A stretch of 64,000 nt of DNA, taken from positions 94,899,840 through 94,963,839 of the forward strand of contig CM043971.1 in NCBI GenBank assembly GCA_014529385.2, read 5' to 3'. A model generated the notes under the pieces. The model saw nothing but the letters and a program-made list of their open reading frames with translations. It was not told where the DNA came from and did no database searches. How positions within the stretch are numbered: position 1 is the first letter of the stretch; the number at the start of each line of letters is the position of its first letter. Origin of the DNA: Adiantum capillus-veneris (Eukaryota > Streptophyta > Polypodiopsida > Polypodiales > Pteridaceae). The position numbers and the translations under genes are program-made. Of the stretch, positions 33,190-46,490 are shown piece after piece.

Positions 33190-34560
33190 TAATGGCCATA
33201 GCTAACACTATTGTCTCCAAATGTGGCCCACAAATCCAAAATATCCGATATCGTTAGGAGTTGCAGAGTCAGATGATGTCGATGTAGACAACTCATCTCC
33301 TAACTACAAGAAAGTTTTCATTCAACATTGAGCACCAAAACATTGAAAAAAAAATCCCACAATCGAAGAACAATGAAGATTGTTAGAAACAGAATTGGTG
33401 CTGCAATCTTGTTGATCCAAAGCATTGGGAGTGTGTTGATTGAGTTGTGTGGTCATGGACTCCAAGGGATGGAAGACTTATAGAAGTAATTAAAATCCCA
33501 TCCAATGTTGTGGAGAACGCACAAGCTAGCTTAATAGGAGAAATTGAATAGCATTTCATTTTCATATATTGTTTTTCTTGTTATCCCTATTTATATATGA
33601 TTTCATGAACTATTAATCAACACCAACATGAAAATAAACTTTTGGATGGGACAAAAAAAAGGTGTTTCTCAACACCACCATTTTTTTTAAGAATCTATCT
33701 CTTTGTTTAATGTAACACAAGTACTTAACAGAAAAACTTATCTATAACATTCCCAAATTAAATGGGAAATAAGAATCCATAGGCATTGAAATCAGTCCCA
33801 AAGTTGTGGGATTTTTTCATTTCATCTAAAAGAGTGTTATAATTTGTGGCAACGTGCTCTTGAGCAAGAGTTACGCTCGAAGAGAGAAACTTTGGTGGTT
33901 ATGATTAGAGCCTTCGTTTGTTGTCTCTTCCCTTAACAATGTTGCAAACATTGCTAGGCACCAGGCTCGGGCCGGGGCACTTGGTAATCATGTTAATGTA
34001 TCACGTGAGTTCAGCAAGAGAGGTTTTTTAATGCAAACATTCGAAGAAAACTAATAGAGATATATTAACATAAGGGATATTTATATTCTTTCTTTTTTTA
34101 ATCTTAAAAAAAAGGATCATTTTTATTCATTTAGACAAGTTTAAAAAGGGTTTTTTTTAATTACCCTCTGAATACATGTTATATAGGAGTGTTCTAAATA
34201 GTCCCCCCCCCCCCCCCCGCCCCAAACCCCCCCAGGCATCGGGGCTTGCTTTAGACACCTCCATGAATTCTCTAGCCATGATCTCCTTGTATGATTTTGG
34301 CTTATTGTTGCCCTCATTTGTTCACGGTTTGATGCTTCCCAATCTGCCCACTTCTTCTTGATCTTTGCTTCGATCATATATTTTGGTGTCTCTAATAATG
34401 TAGAGGAAGCTTGTCTCTTACCTCTAGCGATTGTGCAGTTTACACATGAGGTACAATGGATGGGACAAAACTATTAAGCTTAGATTGGGCTCTTGAACTA
34501 AGAAGTATTAGAAGGGTATGGGGGACAGATTAATTAGCTTTGAGATTCAGACAGTCATGA
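33190..34560. other. AT-rich region, no gene seen
   Basis: Holds only short frames and homopolymers, including a C16 run at 34203-34218 next to a second C-rich stretch. No domain, LTR end or splice structure was recognised. Confidence 0.4.
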
Positions 34561-34565
34561 ACTAA

Positions 34566-34982
34566 TCAGGCGAAGGCAGAGGAGGGCAAAGCGCCGGGGG
34601 AAAGCTCGGCCAGGTTTCCTATGCCACCTAGACTGCTCATGAGGCGCACATACGAGTGTGCGACGGCGGAAAACGGTGCTCTGATGAGCTTGGCATGGCT
34701 GCTGCCTTTGCTCCCTTGCTGCGGCATTAACCTTTCTTCTGCAGAAGACGAACATGAACATGGTACTGAGCTCGCATAATTTGACAGAATTTCTAGTGAT
34801 TCATCAGGCTCTTCGGGAATCGTTGCAAGGCCGTAGATCGACGGGCTTGCTGCCTGGCTGCAATCGGCACTGCTGCAGGTTGAAGCCGCCAATATGGCTG
34901 CGTCACCTTCTCTGCATAGATCGCTTACCTCGCCGCCGTTCAAGCAGGGCATGATAAAGCAACGGATTGCGCTTCTGTGCAT
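34566..34982 (-). CDS. Hypothetical protein, possible host gene
   Basis: A complete ATG-to-stop frame of 138 codons (MHRSAIRCFIMPCLNGGEVS ... GNLAELSPGALPSSAFA). It is rich in Ser, Ala and Cys, with a Cys/Ser cluster (STCSSADCSQAASP) and an acidic stretch (IPEEPDESLEILSN). No signal peptide, membrane span or known domain is evident. Base composition here is clearly more GC-rich than the flanking repeats, and upstream (34990-35200 on the minus strand) is a leader with a GA-rich AGAGAGAAAGAGAG tract typical of plant 5' UTRs. No repeat copies are seen in the window. It could be a small host gene or a first exon; the evidence is composition and frame length only. Confidence 0.4.
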   Translation of the reverse strand: MHRSAIRCFIMPCLNGGEVSDLCREGDAAILAASTCSSADCSQAASPSIYGLATIPEEPDESLEILSNYASSVPCSCSSSAEERLMPQQGSKGSSHAKLIRAPFSAVAHSYVRLMSSLGGIGNLAELSPGALPSSAFA

Positions 34983-34989
34983 GCTTGCT

Positions 34990-35940
34990 GCAAGATTGTG
35001 AGTGAGCGTGAATTTGATGCTAATCTCAGATAGCTGGAGCGTATCGCTGCGATTTGCGGATCAGAATCGCAGCAAATTGCTTCTTTAGTCAATCAATCAA
35101 ACAGAAGGAGGTATACTCTCTTTCTCTCTCGCTTTCTGTCTAATTCCTTCCGATGATCGGATCAATCGAATCCTCGTTGACCTTCAACGCTTGGCGCTAG
35201 ACCTTTGTATTTGGCTCGCTCTCACTCTTCCACACATAGACACACGCGGCCTAATATTCACAAGGTACACTAGATTTTTTTCTTCTTGACGACACGTACC
35301 TTCCAAGTGCCACTTTCACATGCTTATGGAGCATAATATATGTATGTAAGAAAGACAAATATCTACATAGGTTCACATTTTTTACAAGAACCGTATGTAT
35401 ACATACACGAACATTTTCCAACATTTGTTTTGACAAAATGGCTCGTGCCACAAAAAATAGCCATTAATTTTAAGCCCTAAGACAAAGGTTACTTGTAATG
35501 CACCCTCTATCTTCGAAGAAGCAGTTTCTACTACCCCGAGAAAGTTTTGCAAGTACTTTTATATCCAAAAGTGGTGTAATCTTGTTGTTGGTAGAAGAAC
35601 CTATCATTGGGGGGGGGGAAATTCCTTTCAACTCGTTTTGATTTTTAGAGTTGACCAAAAAAATGACTCTAACTGGTTTTTGTGTTGGCGAAACAAAAAA
35701 AGGCTCCAATAGCCCCAGCCCCAACCTTAGTCTCAGTCTTGGTTTATATAAATAGGAAGTAGGATCCTCCATAGCTTCCTTTCAAGTGGAGGAATACTTT
35801 GTTCCATCTTATATCTATATTTCCCTTCTCAAGGGCAAAAAGAAGCATGCGGGATTTAAGCTTCACCTTTCCCTCCACAAGCCTCCTTTATACTTTCCCC
35901 TTTTGCCTACATGCCCAAGTATAAATAGACTATTTTGGGG
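34990..35940. other. Upstream region of the hypothetical gene and spacer
   Basis: Contains the presumed leader (to about 35200) and then AT-rich sequence with short frames, such as 35470-35772 on the minus strand, that show no domain. A G9 run lies at 35610. Confidence 0.3.
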
Positions 35941-35944
35941 ATTA

Positions 35945-36425
35945 CGATGTCGTGCAGCTCCGCTCCCATGCTAAGAAAGATACTAGAAAGATGCATGTTG
36001 AGCTTATTTGAAGCTTACTTGATTAATTAACAGTGTTCAGGGCTTGCTAACAAGCTAGTTTTAGGATTAATGTATGCCATATGCAGCTTTAAAAGACCAA
36101 CAAATGCCTTAATGATGCTAAAAAGGAGTATGCTTGAGGTGATCACAGATGGGAGATTATCATCTAGAACTATAGTGCTTGAAGTGCTCTACCGGCTTGT
36201 CTTTACGGCTCTTCGATATTGGAGCTACAATGAAGAAGTTATGGCAGTTTGAAGTTTAAGTCAATTGCAGATCCGTACCCAATTGGGCAAGTGCAGCTGA
36301 GGGATCAGAGATGAAGAGAATGGATGGTCCTGAAGTGCTCACTTTGTGGAGCGCATCGGTCTTTTCCGATCAACGATCGAAGTTCTAGTTTCCAAGATAT
36401 TGGCCGTTAAAGATTCACCGGGGTC
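35945..36425 (+). repeat. Dispersed repeat, copy 2 (partner at 925-1420)
   Basis: Same orientation and order of shared blocks as copy 1: CCATGCTAAGAAAGAT, GCTTGCTAACAAGCTAG, GTGCTTGAAGTGCTCTACCGG, TCTTTACGGCTCTTCGAT, CCAAGATATTGGCCGTTAAA, TTCACCGGGG. The two copies are followed by different lengths of PPR sequence. Confidence 0.65.
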
Positions 36426-36439
36426 AGTTCCATACAAGT

Positions 36440-37140
36440 CTGGTCCGCTCGGTCGGTGTGCAATTTGGAAAATATTGATAGAAAGAGATACCGATATGGT
36501 TGTGGCAAGAATCTCACGAAAGTTTGAACCGAATGCAATGGGAAGACCTTCAACCAAATGCAATCACTTATACTAGCATCTTGAAGGCCATGGTAATATC
36601 CACAACACATAAATGGTAGCAAAATTCACGATAATATTGTTAGTCAAGGATTGTTGGAGGAAGGTGTCGTGCTTGACGATTCCTAGGCCGATATGTATGC
36701 CAAATGTGGTGCTCGTACAAAAGCACATGATGTTTTCGATGAGCTTTCAATTAAGAGGGTGCTTTTTGAAGAGCATTGGTTTCGAGATATGCCCAAACTC
36801 GAGGGGTTCACCATTCAATTTCCCCCTATATAACGTGCATTCGCGGGGTATTATAAAAACCCCTATTTTAACATGTCTGAATGAATAAAATGACCCCTTA
36901 TTTTAGGAAATTTTTTAAAAATTGAATATAAAAACCCTTTATTTTAATGTATCTCTGTTAAATTGTCTAAAAGGTTTTAATTTTAAAACCCCTCCTTTCG
37001 AACTCATGTTATACATTAACATGATTACATAGTGCACCCCCCGAGTGCCCAAAATGGCTACGGCAAGGAGTCTTTGGGTTATTTTCACCGGGTGCGAAGG
37101 GAAGGCTTTTCTCCAAATGCATTCACCCAAGCCAGTTTAG
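36440..37140 (+). pseudogene. PPR protein remnants (PLS class), several motifs
   Basis: Short plus-strand frames read as consecutive plant PPR motifs: EDLQPNAITYTSILKAM (about 36545), HDNIVSQGLLEE (about 36625), ADMYAKCGARTKAHDVFDEL (36690-36750), and QNGYGKESLGYFHRVRREGF followed by SPNAFTQASL (about 37045-37140). Between them lie 200 bp of unrelated AT-rich sequence (36820-37030). PPR proteins of this class act in organellar RNA editing and processing. The pieces are in correct order but frameshifted and interrupted, so this is a decayed or transduplicated fragment. Confidence 0.65.
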
Positions 37141-37175
37141 GGAAACAAAGATGATGTTATTATGCACAGAGGACG

Positions 37176-40580
<3,405 letters not shown>

Positions 40581-40585
40581 AATGC

Positions 40586-40600
40586 CTCCCCCCCTCCTAG
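40586..40600 (-). promoter_or_regulatory. Possible polypurine tract of the 41-50 kb element
   Basis: Minus strand AGGAGGGGGGAGGC, downstream of the last coding remnants of the element. The bases after it do not form a convincing TG LTR start, so the assignment is tentative. Confidence 0.3.
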
Positions 40601-40763
40601 TCGGAGTCCTCCCAGACGACAAGGTATCGCCTCGGGGTATGTGAAGTGCATGGGTTAAAAATTGTGCTAATGTGCGGCCTTGTAATGTGGCCCTATTTGA
40701 TGCATACTCAGTCAATGCATGGAAAAATTAATGTTGTGCGAGAGGAGGGAATAAGCAAGATTC

Positions 40764-41230
40764 TTATGGGCATTCAACGTCGAGGTTTCCTATTTGTTCT
40801 TGGTTGGGTTGGCATTTTTTCTTTGAAAGTAAAAATTGTAACTCTACAACTCTTTGTTTGATCGTCTTCTTTGCAAAAGTTGCTTGGGTTGTCGCTACTG
40901 TCGATATGGCCGTGGTTTTTTCGTTGATGGAAGTGTCATTTCCATTGTAGCTATAATCTTGTTCTCTGTTAATTTCCCTTTGGAGTTTTGTTGTGGAGGC
41001 TTTTGTAGGTTTATTGCCTCTTCCTTGGTCGTCATTGTTGTTCTTGTGATCGGCACCCACATAGATCGGTTTGCCGGTTTCATATTTAGTGAGTGTTTGG
41101 CTGCTGGTGTTGCTTGTACTGAAGGGAGTTCCTATTGCTTTGGTTTGGGGATCCAAATGCGTGTCGCATTTAAGTGGTTACTGAGCATTCTCTTCGGGAT
41201 CCATATATTTTTTATTCCCTTGGTTGTTGG
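40764..41230 (-). pseudogene. Basic C-terminal module after the second protease (IWIPKP)
   Basis: The minus strand reads NIWIPKRMLSNHLNATRIWI and then PKPKQ-stop (41135-41215), followed in other frames by Thr/Lys/Asn-rich sequence. The repeated IWIPK(R/P) corresponds to IWVPKPQ of the 11.3-12.5 kb element, where it also follows a protease-like domain. The function is unknown. Several frames are open in overlapping register, so the reading is uncertain beyond the motif. Confidence 0.4.
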
Positions 41231-41890
41231 TTTAATTGTGTTCTTCTGTTGATTTCTGTTGTTGTATTGTGGTTTGTATGCCAGGTCACCTCTATCCTTC
41301 CGTACCCATACTTTTTTTCGCGTGTTGCTAACCTTGATCTATTCACTGTGGTCTGTGTTGTCTTATTTTTGTAGTGAACATGGTTGGCAGTTCCCTGGTT
41401 GTTCTCCATGGGTATAGTGTTTTGCTTTATTGGCATCCATCCTTTTTGTTCTTTATCCAGTGATGGTGGTGCTATTATCTGGTTCTTCCGGGTTGTCTGA
41501 GAAAAGGCTACCACCTGTTGTTCTTGTGCATGCTGAATTTTGATTGTATCCGAATTCCAATCTATCTACACATTATACTCTTTCTACCAAGGTTGTCCCA
41601 ACAACATGGGGTGTAGTGTGCTCGCATCCTCAACCACATAAAACTTGTGGGGGTAAACATATTGATGTATTTGTACATGCAATATTGTCTAGCCCAATGT
41701 TCCTAGCGAATGTGATGTACTACTTTCCAGGGCTTGTTGAGTAGGATGGAGTTGTTCCGTAAGCTTGAGCTATTTATATAATTTATAAGAGATCAGATTT
41801 GCTTGAGCTCCGGAATCAAGCAATGTCGTTGAGTCGATTTGATTGCTATCCACTTTTACTACAATTATGGGATCCACTACGTCTTCATTA
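41212..41890 (-). pseudogene. Second retropepsin domain, located after integrase
   Basis: Within the same open frame as the integrase tail (41770-42471), a charged linker is followed by VDPIIVVKVDSNQID and TTLLDSGAQANLISYKLYK: an aspartic-protease start with intact D-S-G-A. After a stop at about 41770 the other half reads FYVVEDASTLHPMLLGQPW (41588-41650) and IDWNSDTIKIQHAQEQ, the LLGxPWL end of the fold. In family terms this is a complete retropepsin, which works as a homodimer to cut the polyprotein. Its position 3' of integrase is unusual because gypsy elements carry protease before RT, and this element has that one too (46.2-46.5 kb). Two stops now interrupt the C half. Confidence 0.65.
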
Positions 41891-43037
41891 AAATTTGTTA
41901 ATCGAATAGCATTTATTCGCAAAGGTGATCCAATTTGTTGTTGTTGGAGGAGAAGCCTGCTTTTTGCGATGCGCTCTTTTGCGTCTTCTTGTGCCTCTTC
42001 GATTACCCTCTGTTTCTCCTTTTTGCGTTGTTTGTCATGATGGATTTGTTGAAGCATATCCTGTGTTAGTGGTAAATGATACTTCTTTAACCTACATCCA
42101 CTAATCCAATTTGGCATTCCTTCACCATCCAACGTCGCAAGTTTGACGGCTCCACTTGGTGATAAATCACTAATCACAAAGGGTCCCATCCCTCGCTTTT
42201 TAAGTTTCTTGACATGCTGCTTCAAAGTGTAAACAAGTACATAATCACCTGTTTTGAATTCTTTCGTATGTACATGCTTGTCAAAAAACTCTTTTTGTCG
42301 TCTCTTCTTAGCGTAGATCGAAGCTACAGCTCTCAGCCGAAGTTCATCTAGCTTTTCAAGATCATCTATTCTTGAAGAGAGTTCATGGCCTGTCCATTCT
42401 AAGCGTCTCACAACTCGTAGAGTTGGAATCAAAAACTCTATGGGTAATATAGCGTTTAGACCAAACACCATGTTGTACGGTGTTGTTCCAATAGATGTTT
42501 TATAAGCTACCCGGTATGCCCATAGTGTTGAGTGTAGTTGTTGATCCCAGTCGAGGTCCTTGACTCTGATACAATTTTAGTCAAAATAGTGCATAGGGTT
42601 TTATTTGTGGCCTCAGCTTGTCCATTTGCCTGTGGATGATATGGAGCAGATTTCTTATGTATGACCATGAATTCCTCTAGTAGATATTCAATGACTTCAT
42701 TAAGAAAATGCGTTCCTCGATCACTGACAATTTCTATTGGTAATCCGTATCGTACAAAGACATTCTCATACAAAAATTGTGCAATGGTTCTTGCGTCTCC
42801 TTTTTGTGTTGCTTTGGCTTCCGTCCATTTTGTGAGATAGTCCGTAGCCACAATGATATATTGGGTATGGGTGCAATATGCAGGGGGTGAAATAGGTCCC
42901 ACAAAATCAATTCCCCATTTTGCAAATGCCCGTGCTCCCATCATTGGCCGTAGTGGCATCTCATCTCTCTTTATCGGCACCTTAGTGCACTGACATGCGT
43001 TACAACGCTTTACAAACTCCTCAACTTCCATGTACAA
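41890..43037 (-). pseudogene. Ty3/gypsy integrase core and GPY/F module
   Basis: Frames 42507-43037 and 41770-42471. Zinc finger 2 ends in RCNACQCTKVPIKRDEMPLR; the core has WGIDFVGPISPPAY, YGLPIEIVSDRGTHFLNE and YHPQANGQAEATNKTL, so the D,D-35-E residues are all present. After a frame change at about 42475-42560 the C-terminal part has FGLNAILPIEFLIPTLRV, a helical charged stretch and the GPY/F-type RGMGPFVISDLSPSGAVKLA. The protein inserts element DNA into the genome. The tail continues directly into a protease domain, described separately. Confidence 0.88.
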
Positions 43038-43495
43038 TGTAGGCCACCATATTCCTGCAGTTAAGACAATTTTTGCCGTCTTATCGCTTGAAAAATGGCC
43101 TCCACTTATTTCTCCATGTGCGTGTTCTAGAATCAGCAGGTATTCACTTTCACTTGCACAAATTCTAAGTTGATTGTCCTTTCCTCGCTTGTAGAGTTGA
43201 TTTTCAATTAAATTAAAGTTTCGAGACTCTAACTCTATAGCCGTTTTTTGCGCTTTTGTTATGTTTTTCTTGTTGTTAAGAAATCAATGATATATTGACT
43301 CCATGCAGGTGCAATGGTTACCTGAAACAATGTCGCGTGATCCACCAATCGTTTGGCACTACATATAGTACAATTATTTACATAAGCACGTGTGTCAGCA
43401 TACATAGTTGGCCAATAAACTCCTAAGTGTTTCAATCTTTGGTGTGTTTTCATTGTTGAACAATGAAATGCACAATCCTGGACATGTGCTTCTTC
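42985..43495 (-). pseudogene. Two successive HHCC zinc-finger modules before the integrase core
   Basis: Module 1 (43350-43495): AHVQDCAFHCSTMKTHQRL, HLGVYWPTMYADTRAYVNNC and TICSAKRL. Module 2 (42985-43135): EHAHGEISGGHFSSDKTAK, GIWWPTLYMEVEEFVKRCNA and CQC. Each has the His-His-Cys-Cys pattern and the WWPT/YWPT signature of a gypsy integrase N-terminal domain, and each is preceded by a W.Q.I...L linker (PKWSQEIVSIL; PAWSQYIIDFL). One such module is normal. The two differ greatly, so the duplication is old or the modules have different origins. A frame change separates them at about 43258. Confidence 0.7.
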
Positions 43496-43592
43496 AAGAT
43501 AACACTTGAATTCCTCCGGATTTATACATAATCGTAGAATTTGGTCCGAGCCTAGATGGTACAGTCGTCCTGGACTGAAAGTTTTTTGTTTG

Positions 43593-44200
43593 TCAAAATG
43601 TTTGTTGTTTGGTTCTGTCTTTCTTGTTATCAAATCTACCTCCAAAGGAGAGAATGCTAACAATTTCCTGAGACCATTTGGGTATCATTTCAATATTGAA
43701 AAGATAAGCATCAGGTATGTCATCATCTACTCCTTCAGGAGCTTTCCCGTTTTGTAGCCTTGAAAGATGATCCGCGCGTAGATGAGTTTTACCTTTTTTT
43801 ACTACCACTGTGAAGTCAAACTCTAGCAATATAATAAACCAGCGTACAATTCTCCCAGTATTGCATGGTTTATTTACTAGATACAAAAGAGCTTGATGAT
43901 CTGTGAAGAACAAAAATTTGTTTGCAAGCAAGTAATGCCGAAATTTCTTTACAGCAGAAATCATTCCTAATCCCTCTCTTTCAGTGGTGGTGTAGTTCTT
44001 TTCTGCACTATTTAGCTGTCGACTCGCATAACAAACTGGAAAATCCATTGTTCCGTTTCCAGGTTGAGCCAAAATACTCACAATTGCGTATGCAGATGCA
44101 TCGATGTGAACATGGAATATCTTTTCCCAATCTGGTGCTTTAAGTACAGGTGCTGATACAAGGTTTTCCTTAAGCTTTTGGAATGAAGTTTCACACTCCT
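43593..44200 (-). pseudogene. RNase H of the 41-50 kb gypsy element
   Basis: Follows RT after one stop (about 44204). Visible: HIDASAYAIVSILAQPG, VCYASRQLNSAEKNYTTTER, FRHYLLANKFLFFTDHQALL and the connector RADHLSRLQNGKAP. First acidic residue (HIDAS), Glu (TTTERE) and Asp (TDHQAL) are intact. It removes RNA from the RNA/DNA hybrid during reverse transcription. The only break visible is the in-frame stop joining it to RT. Confidence 0.85.
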
Positions 44201-44204
44201 CAGT

Positions 44205-45215
44205 CTAGTCAAAACTGACTAATAAGCGATATAGAGGTTGTGCAATGACCACATACATATATATGAATCTTCGATAGTATCCACAGTGTCCCATGAAAGA
44301 TTGTACTTGTTTGGCATTAGTAGGCCTGGGCAAGTCTGCTATGACTCTAATCTTGTCTAGGTCAGTGGTTATGCCATTTCTTGAAACAATATGTCCTAAG
44401 ATGCGGCCTTGTCTTACCAAAAATATGCATTTTTCTGGGTTGAGAAAGATTCGATATGTTCTGCACTTCTCAAATACCTTTTGTAAATGGTCAATGTGTT
44501 CTTCTCGAATAAGAGAGTGGACACAGAGATCATCCATATATATTTCCAAGAATATTTTTAGGTATTCTTTGGTTAGGCCAAAAGGCATAACTCTATACGC
44601 ATATATTCCCCACTCTGTGGCAAATGCTGTTTTGTGTTGATCCACTATTGCAATTGCCAATTGGTTATACCCCGAAAACCCATCTAAAAAGGAATAGGCC
44701 CATTTTCCTACCAGCCTCTCAAGCACATGTTCTGTGATCGGCAAGGGATAATTATCCCTTATTGTGGCTGCGTTCACTTTTTTGAGGTTCACACAAACAC
44801 GCAACTTTTCGTTCTTTTTGGGGACAACCACAATGGGTGACACCCAATCTGTATTCTCGGTTTCATAGATGAATTCAACATCCATCAGCTTGTCAATCTC
44901 TTCTTTGATTTGTTTAGTGAATGTGTCATTATATGTGTAAGGACGCTGTTTGCTAGGTTTGGCATCTGATTTCAAAGGAATTGTATGTTGATATATCGAT
45001 GGATCAACTCCTTTGAGGTCTTTGTAGGACCATGCAAACACATATTTATACTTCTTGAGAAGTAATGTTAGCCTTTCTTCTTCTTCAGCGTCTAAATCAG
45101 TTGCTATATAGACAGGCTGAGGCTCTTCGCCTGGCGCAGCGAGGTCTATCCGTTTTGCATTTTCCGGCCCATCGTAAGATTCCTGGTTTATTCTTTCCCT
45201 TACTGGTGGTGTCAT
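44205..45215 (-). pseudogene. Reverse transcriptase with an internal deletion
   Basis: Frame of 336 codons from an ATG at 45215 (MTPPVRERINQ). Motifs: YQHTIPLKSDAKPSKQRPYT, SPIVVVPKKNEKLRVCVNLK, YPLPITEHVLERL, SFLDGFSGYNQLAIA, RVMPFGLT, then directly KEYLKIFLEIYMDDLCVHS and FLNPEKCIFLVRQG. Between PFGLT and KEYL the family has roughly 15 more residues (the NAPATFQR..M block); their loss is in frame, at about 44570. The YMDD box is intact. RT copies the element RNA, but the missing helix should abolish activity. Confidence 0.88.
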
Positions 45216-45379
45216 TATGATTTTTCTATCTTGGATTGTGAATTTCGATAATGGGATGGTACATTCATGTTCCCTTTTTCTGAATCCTCCTTACCTTCAC
45301 TTGCTCCTTCAGTAGTCCATACCTCTCGTAAGGACCGTTTGAGTTCTTGGTATTTCTTTTTACGCTCCATTTTGGTCCA

Positions 45380-45900
45380 CTATGGATCTTTTGTCTTTTT
45401 CTGTTTTGATTGTTGAGATTTTCTTGATTTTGTTCCTGTTTTAGTTTTTTGTGCTTGTTTTATTTCCTCTTGTGTTCTTATCTCCCGGTTTCTTGAAAAT
45501 CTCCAAGATATTTTGTCTTTTACACAATCTTGTGCCTTGACTAGCAGTAGAAAGTGCGTTTTGTCTTTTATCCTGGGCATCGGGTTTTCTCTAATCTTGT
45601 TTTCTGCCCTTTTTTTCCTATAGCATTCCTAACGTCTAGGGTGTTGATTTGCAAAATCATAAAATCTGATATCTGCAGTTGTTTCGCTACTCTCGCTCGA
45701 GCTGTCTGAACACTCGTTATCTGCATCGTGAATTAGTTCCAGATGATCAGAGGAGTCATAAAACTCTTCTTGTTCTGGTGAGTCTACATACTCATCTCCT
45801 GCTGGTAAAAGGTTTACCATGTAATAAGGTATCACATCATAGCCATCCTTATCGCAAAATTTTATCGTTGGGCTATCTATAATGGTACAGACATCCAATG
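45380..45900 (-). pseudogene. Linker region between protease and RT
   Basis: Frames 45629-45898 (DGYDVIPYYMVNLLPAGDEY, then an acidic Asp/Ser/Glu-rich stretch) and 45380-45580 (Lys/Gln-rich) fill the gap between PR and RT. No domain recognised. Confidence 0.4.
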
Positions 45901-45974
45901 TTGCTAGTATGTGTTCCCATTCCAGAGGTTCTTAGGCATCTTCGGGAAAAGGTTACGGAATGTAATCCTTGTCC

Positions 45975-46490
45975 TCAATAGCTCCTTCTAAGATACATTC
46001 CTCTCTTTTTAAGCTTCCACAATGTGAAGCTCCGCACATCCATAGCTCTTTTCTGCCCTAACCATGCTGGGAGTTCGAACCCTGCTAATGTAGCCGAATC
46101 AAACTCTTCCACTGGTGTCTGGTTCACATCCTTGTAACTATGGTCTTTTAGGTATATTTTGGTTGTAGTGTCCCCTTGCCTGAGGTATATGTGGTTGTAA
46201 CCCCAATCCTGGACCATCTTTAATTGTCTCGTGAATGGTCTTCCCAAGATGATCTCGTAATTGTTCTTTTTGTCGAAATCAACTATTGCAAATGTATGCT
46301 CATACTCAATTCCGCAAGAGGTGACAATTAATTTTTCCATGAACCCATCTGCCTGTTGCAATTTCATTCTGGTAGCTCTCAAAGCCGTTTTTCCCCATTT
46401 TTTCCAGATTTCTTTGGTGGGGATAGCGACTCCCGCTCCACTGTCAAGAATAGCTTTGGATACTACTCCTTGAAATTCTACTGGTAGTGT
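45975..46490 (-). pseudogene. Retropepsin in the normal position before RT
   Basis: The minus strand reads VSKAILDSGAGVAIPTKEIW (D-S-G at 46435-46445), GIEYEHTFAIVDFDKKNNYE and IILGRPFTRQLKMVQDWGY. Active-site triad DSG and the flap/ILG motif are present. It would process the Gag-Pol polyprotein as a dimer. It is followed by an acidic linker and RT and preceded by the gag C-terminal region. Frame breaks at about 46444-46382 interrupt it. A second protease is found downstream of integrase in the same element. Confidence 0.8.

Noticed and set aside
40854-41252. Plus-strand Cys/Ile/Val-rich ORF that looks membrane-spanning
   Set aside because: Antisense to the Thr/Asn/Lys-rich 3' region of a minus-strand gypsy element; hydrophobicity is a by-product of the opposite strand.
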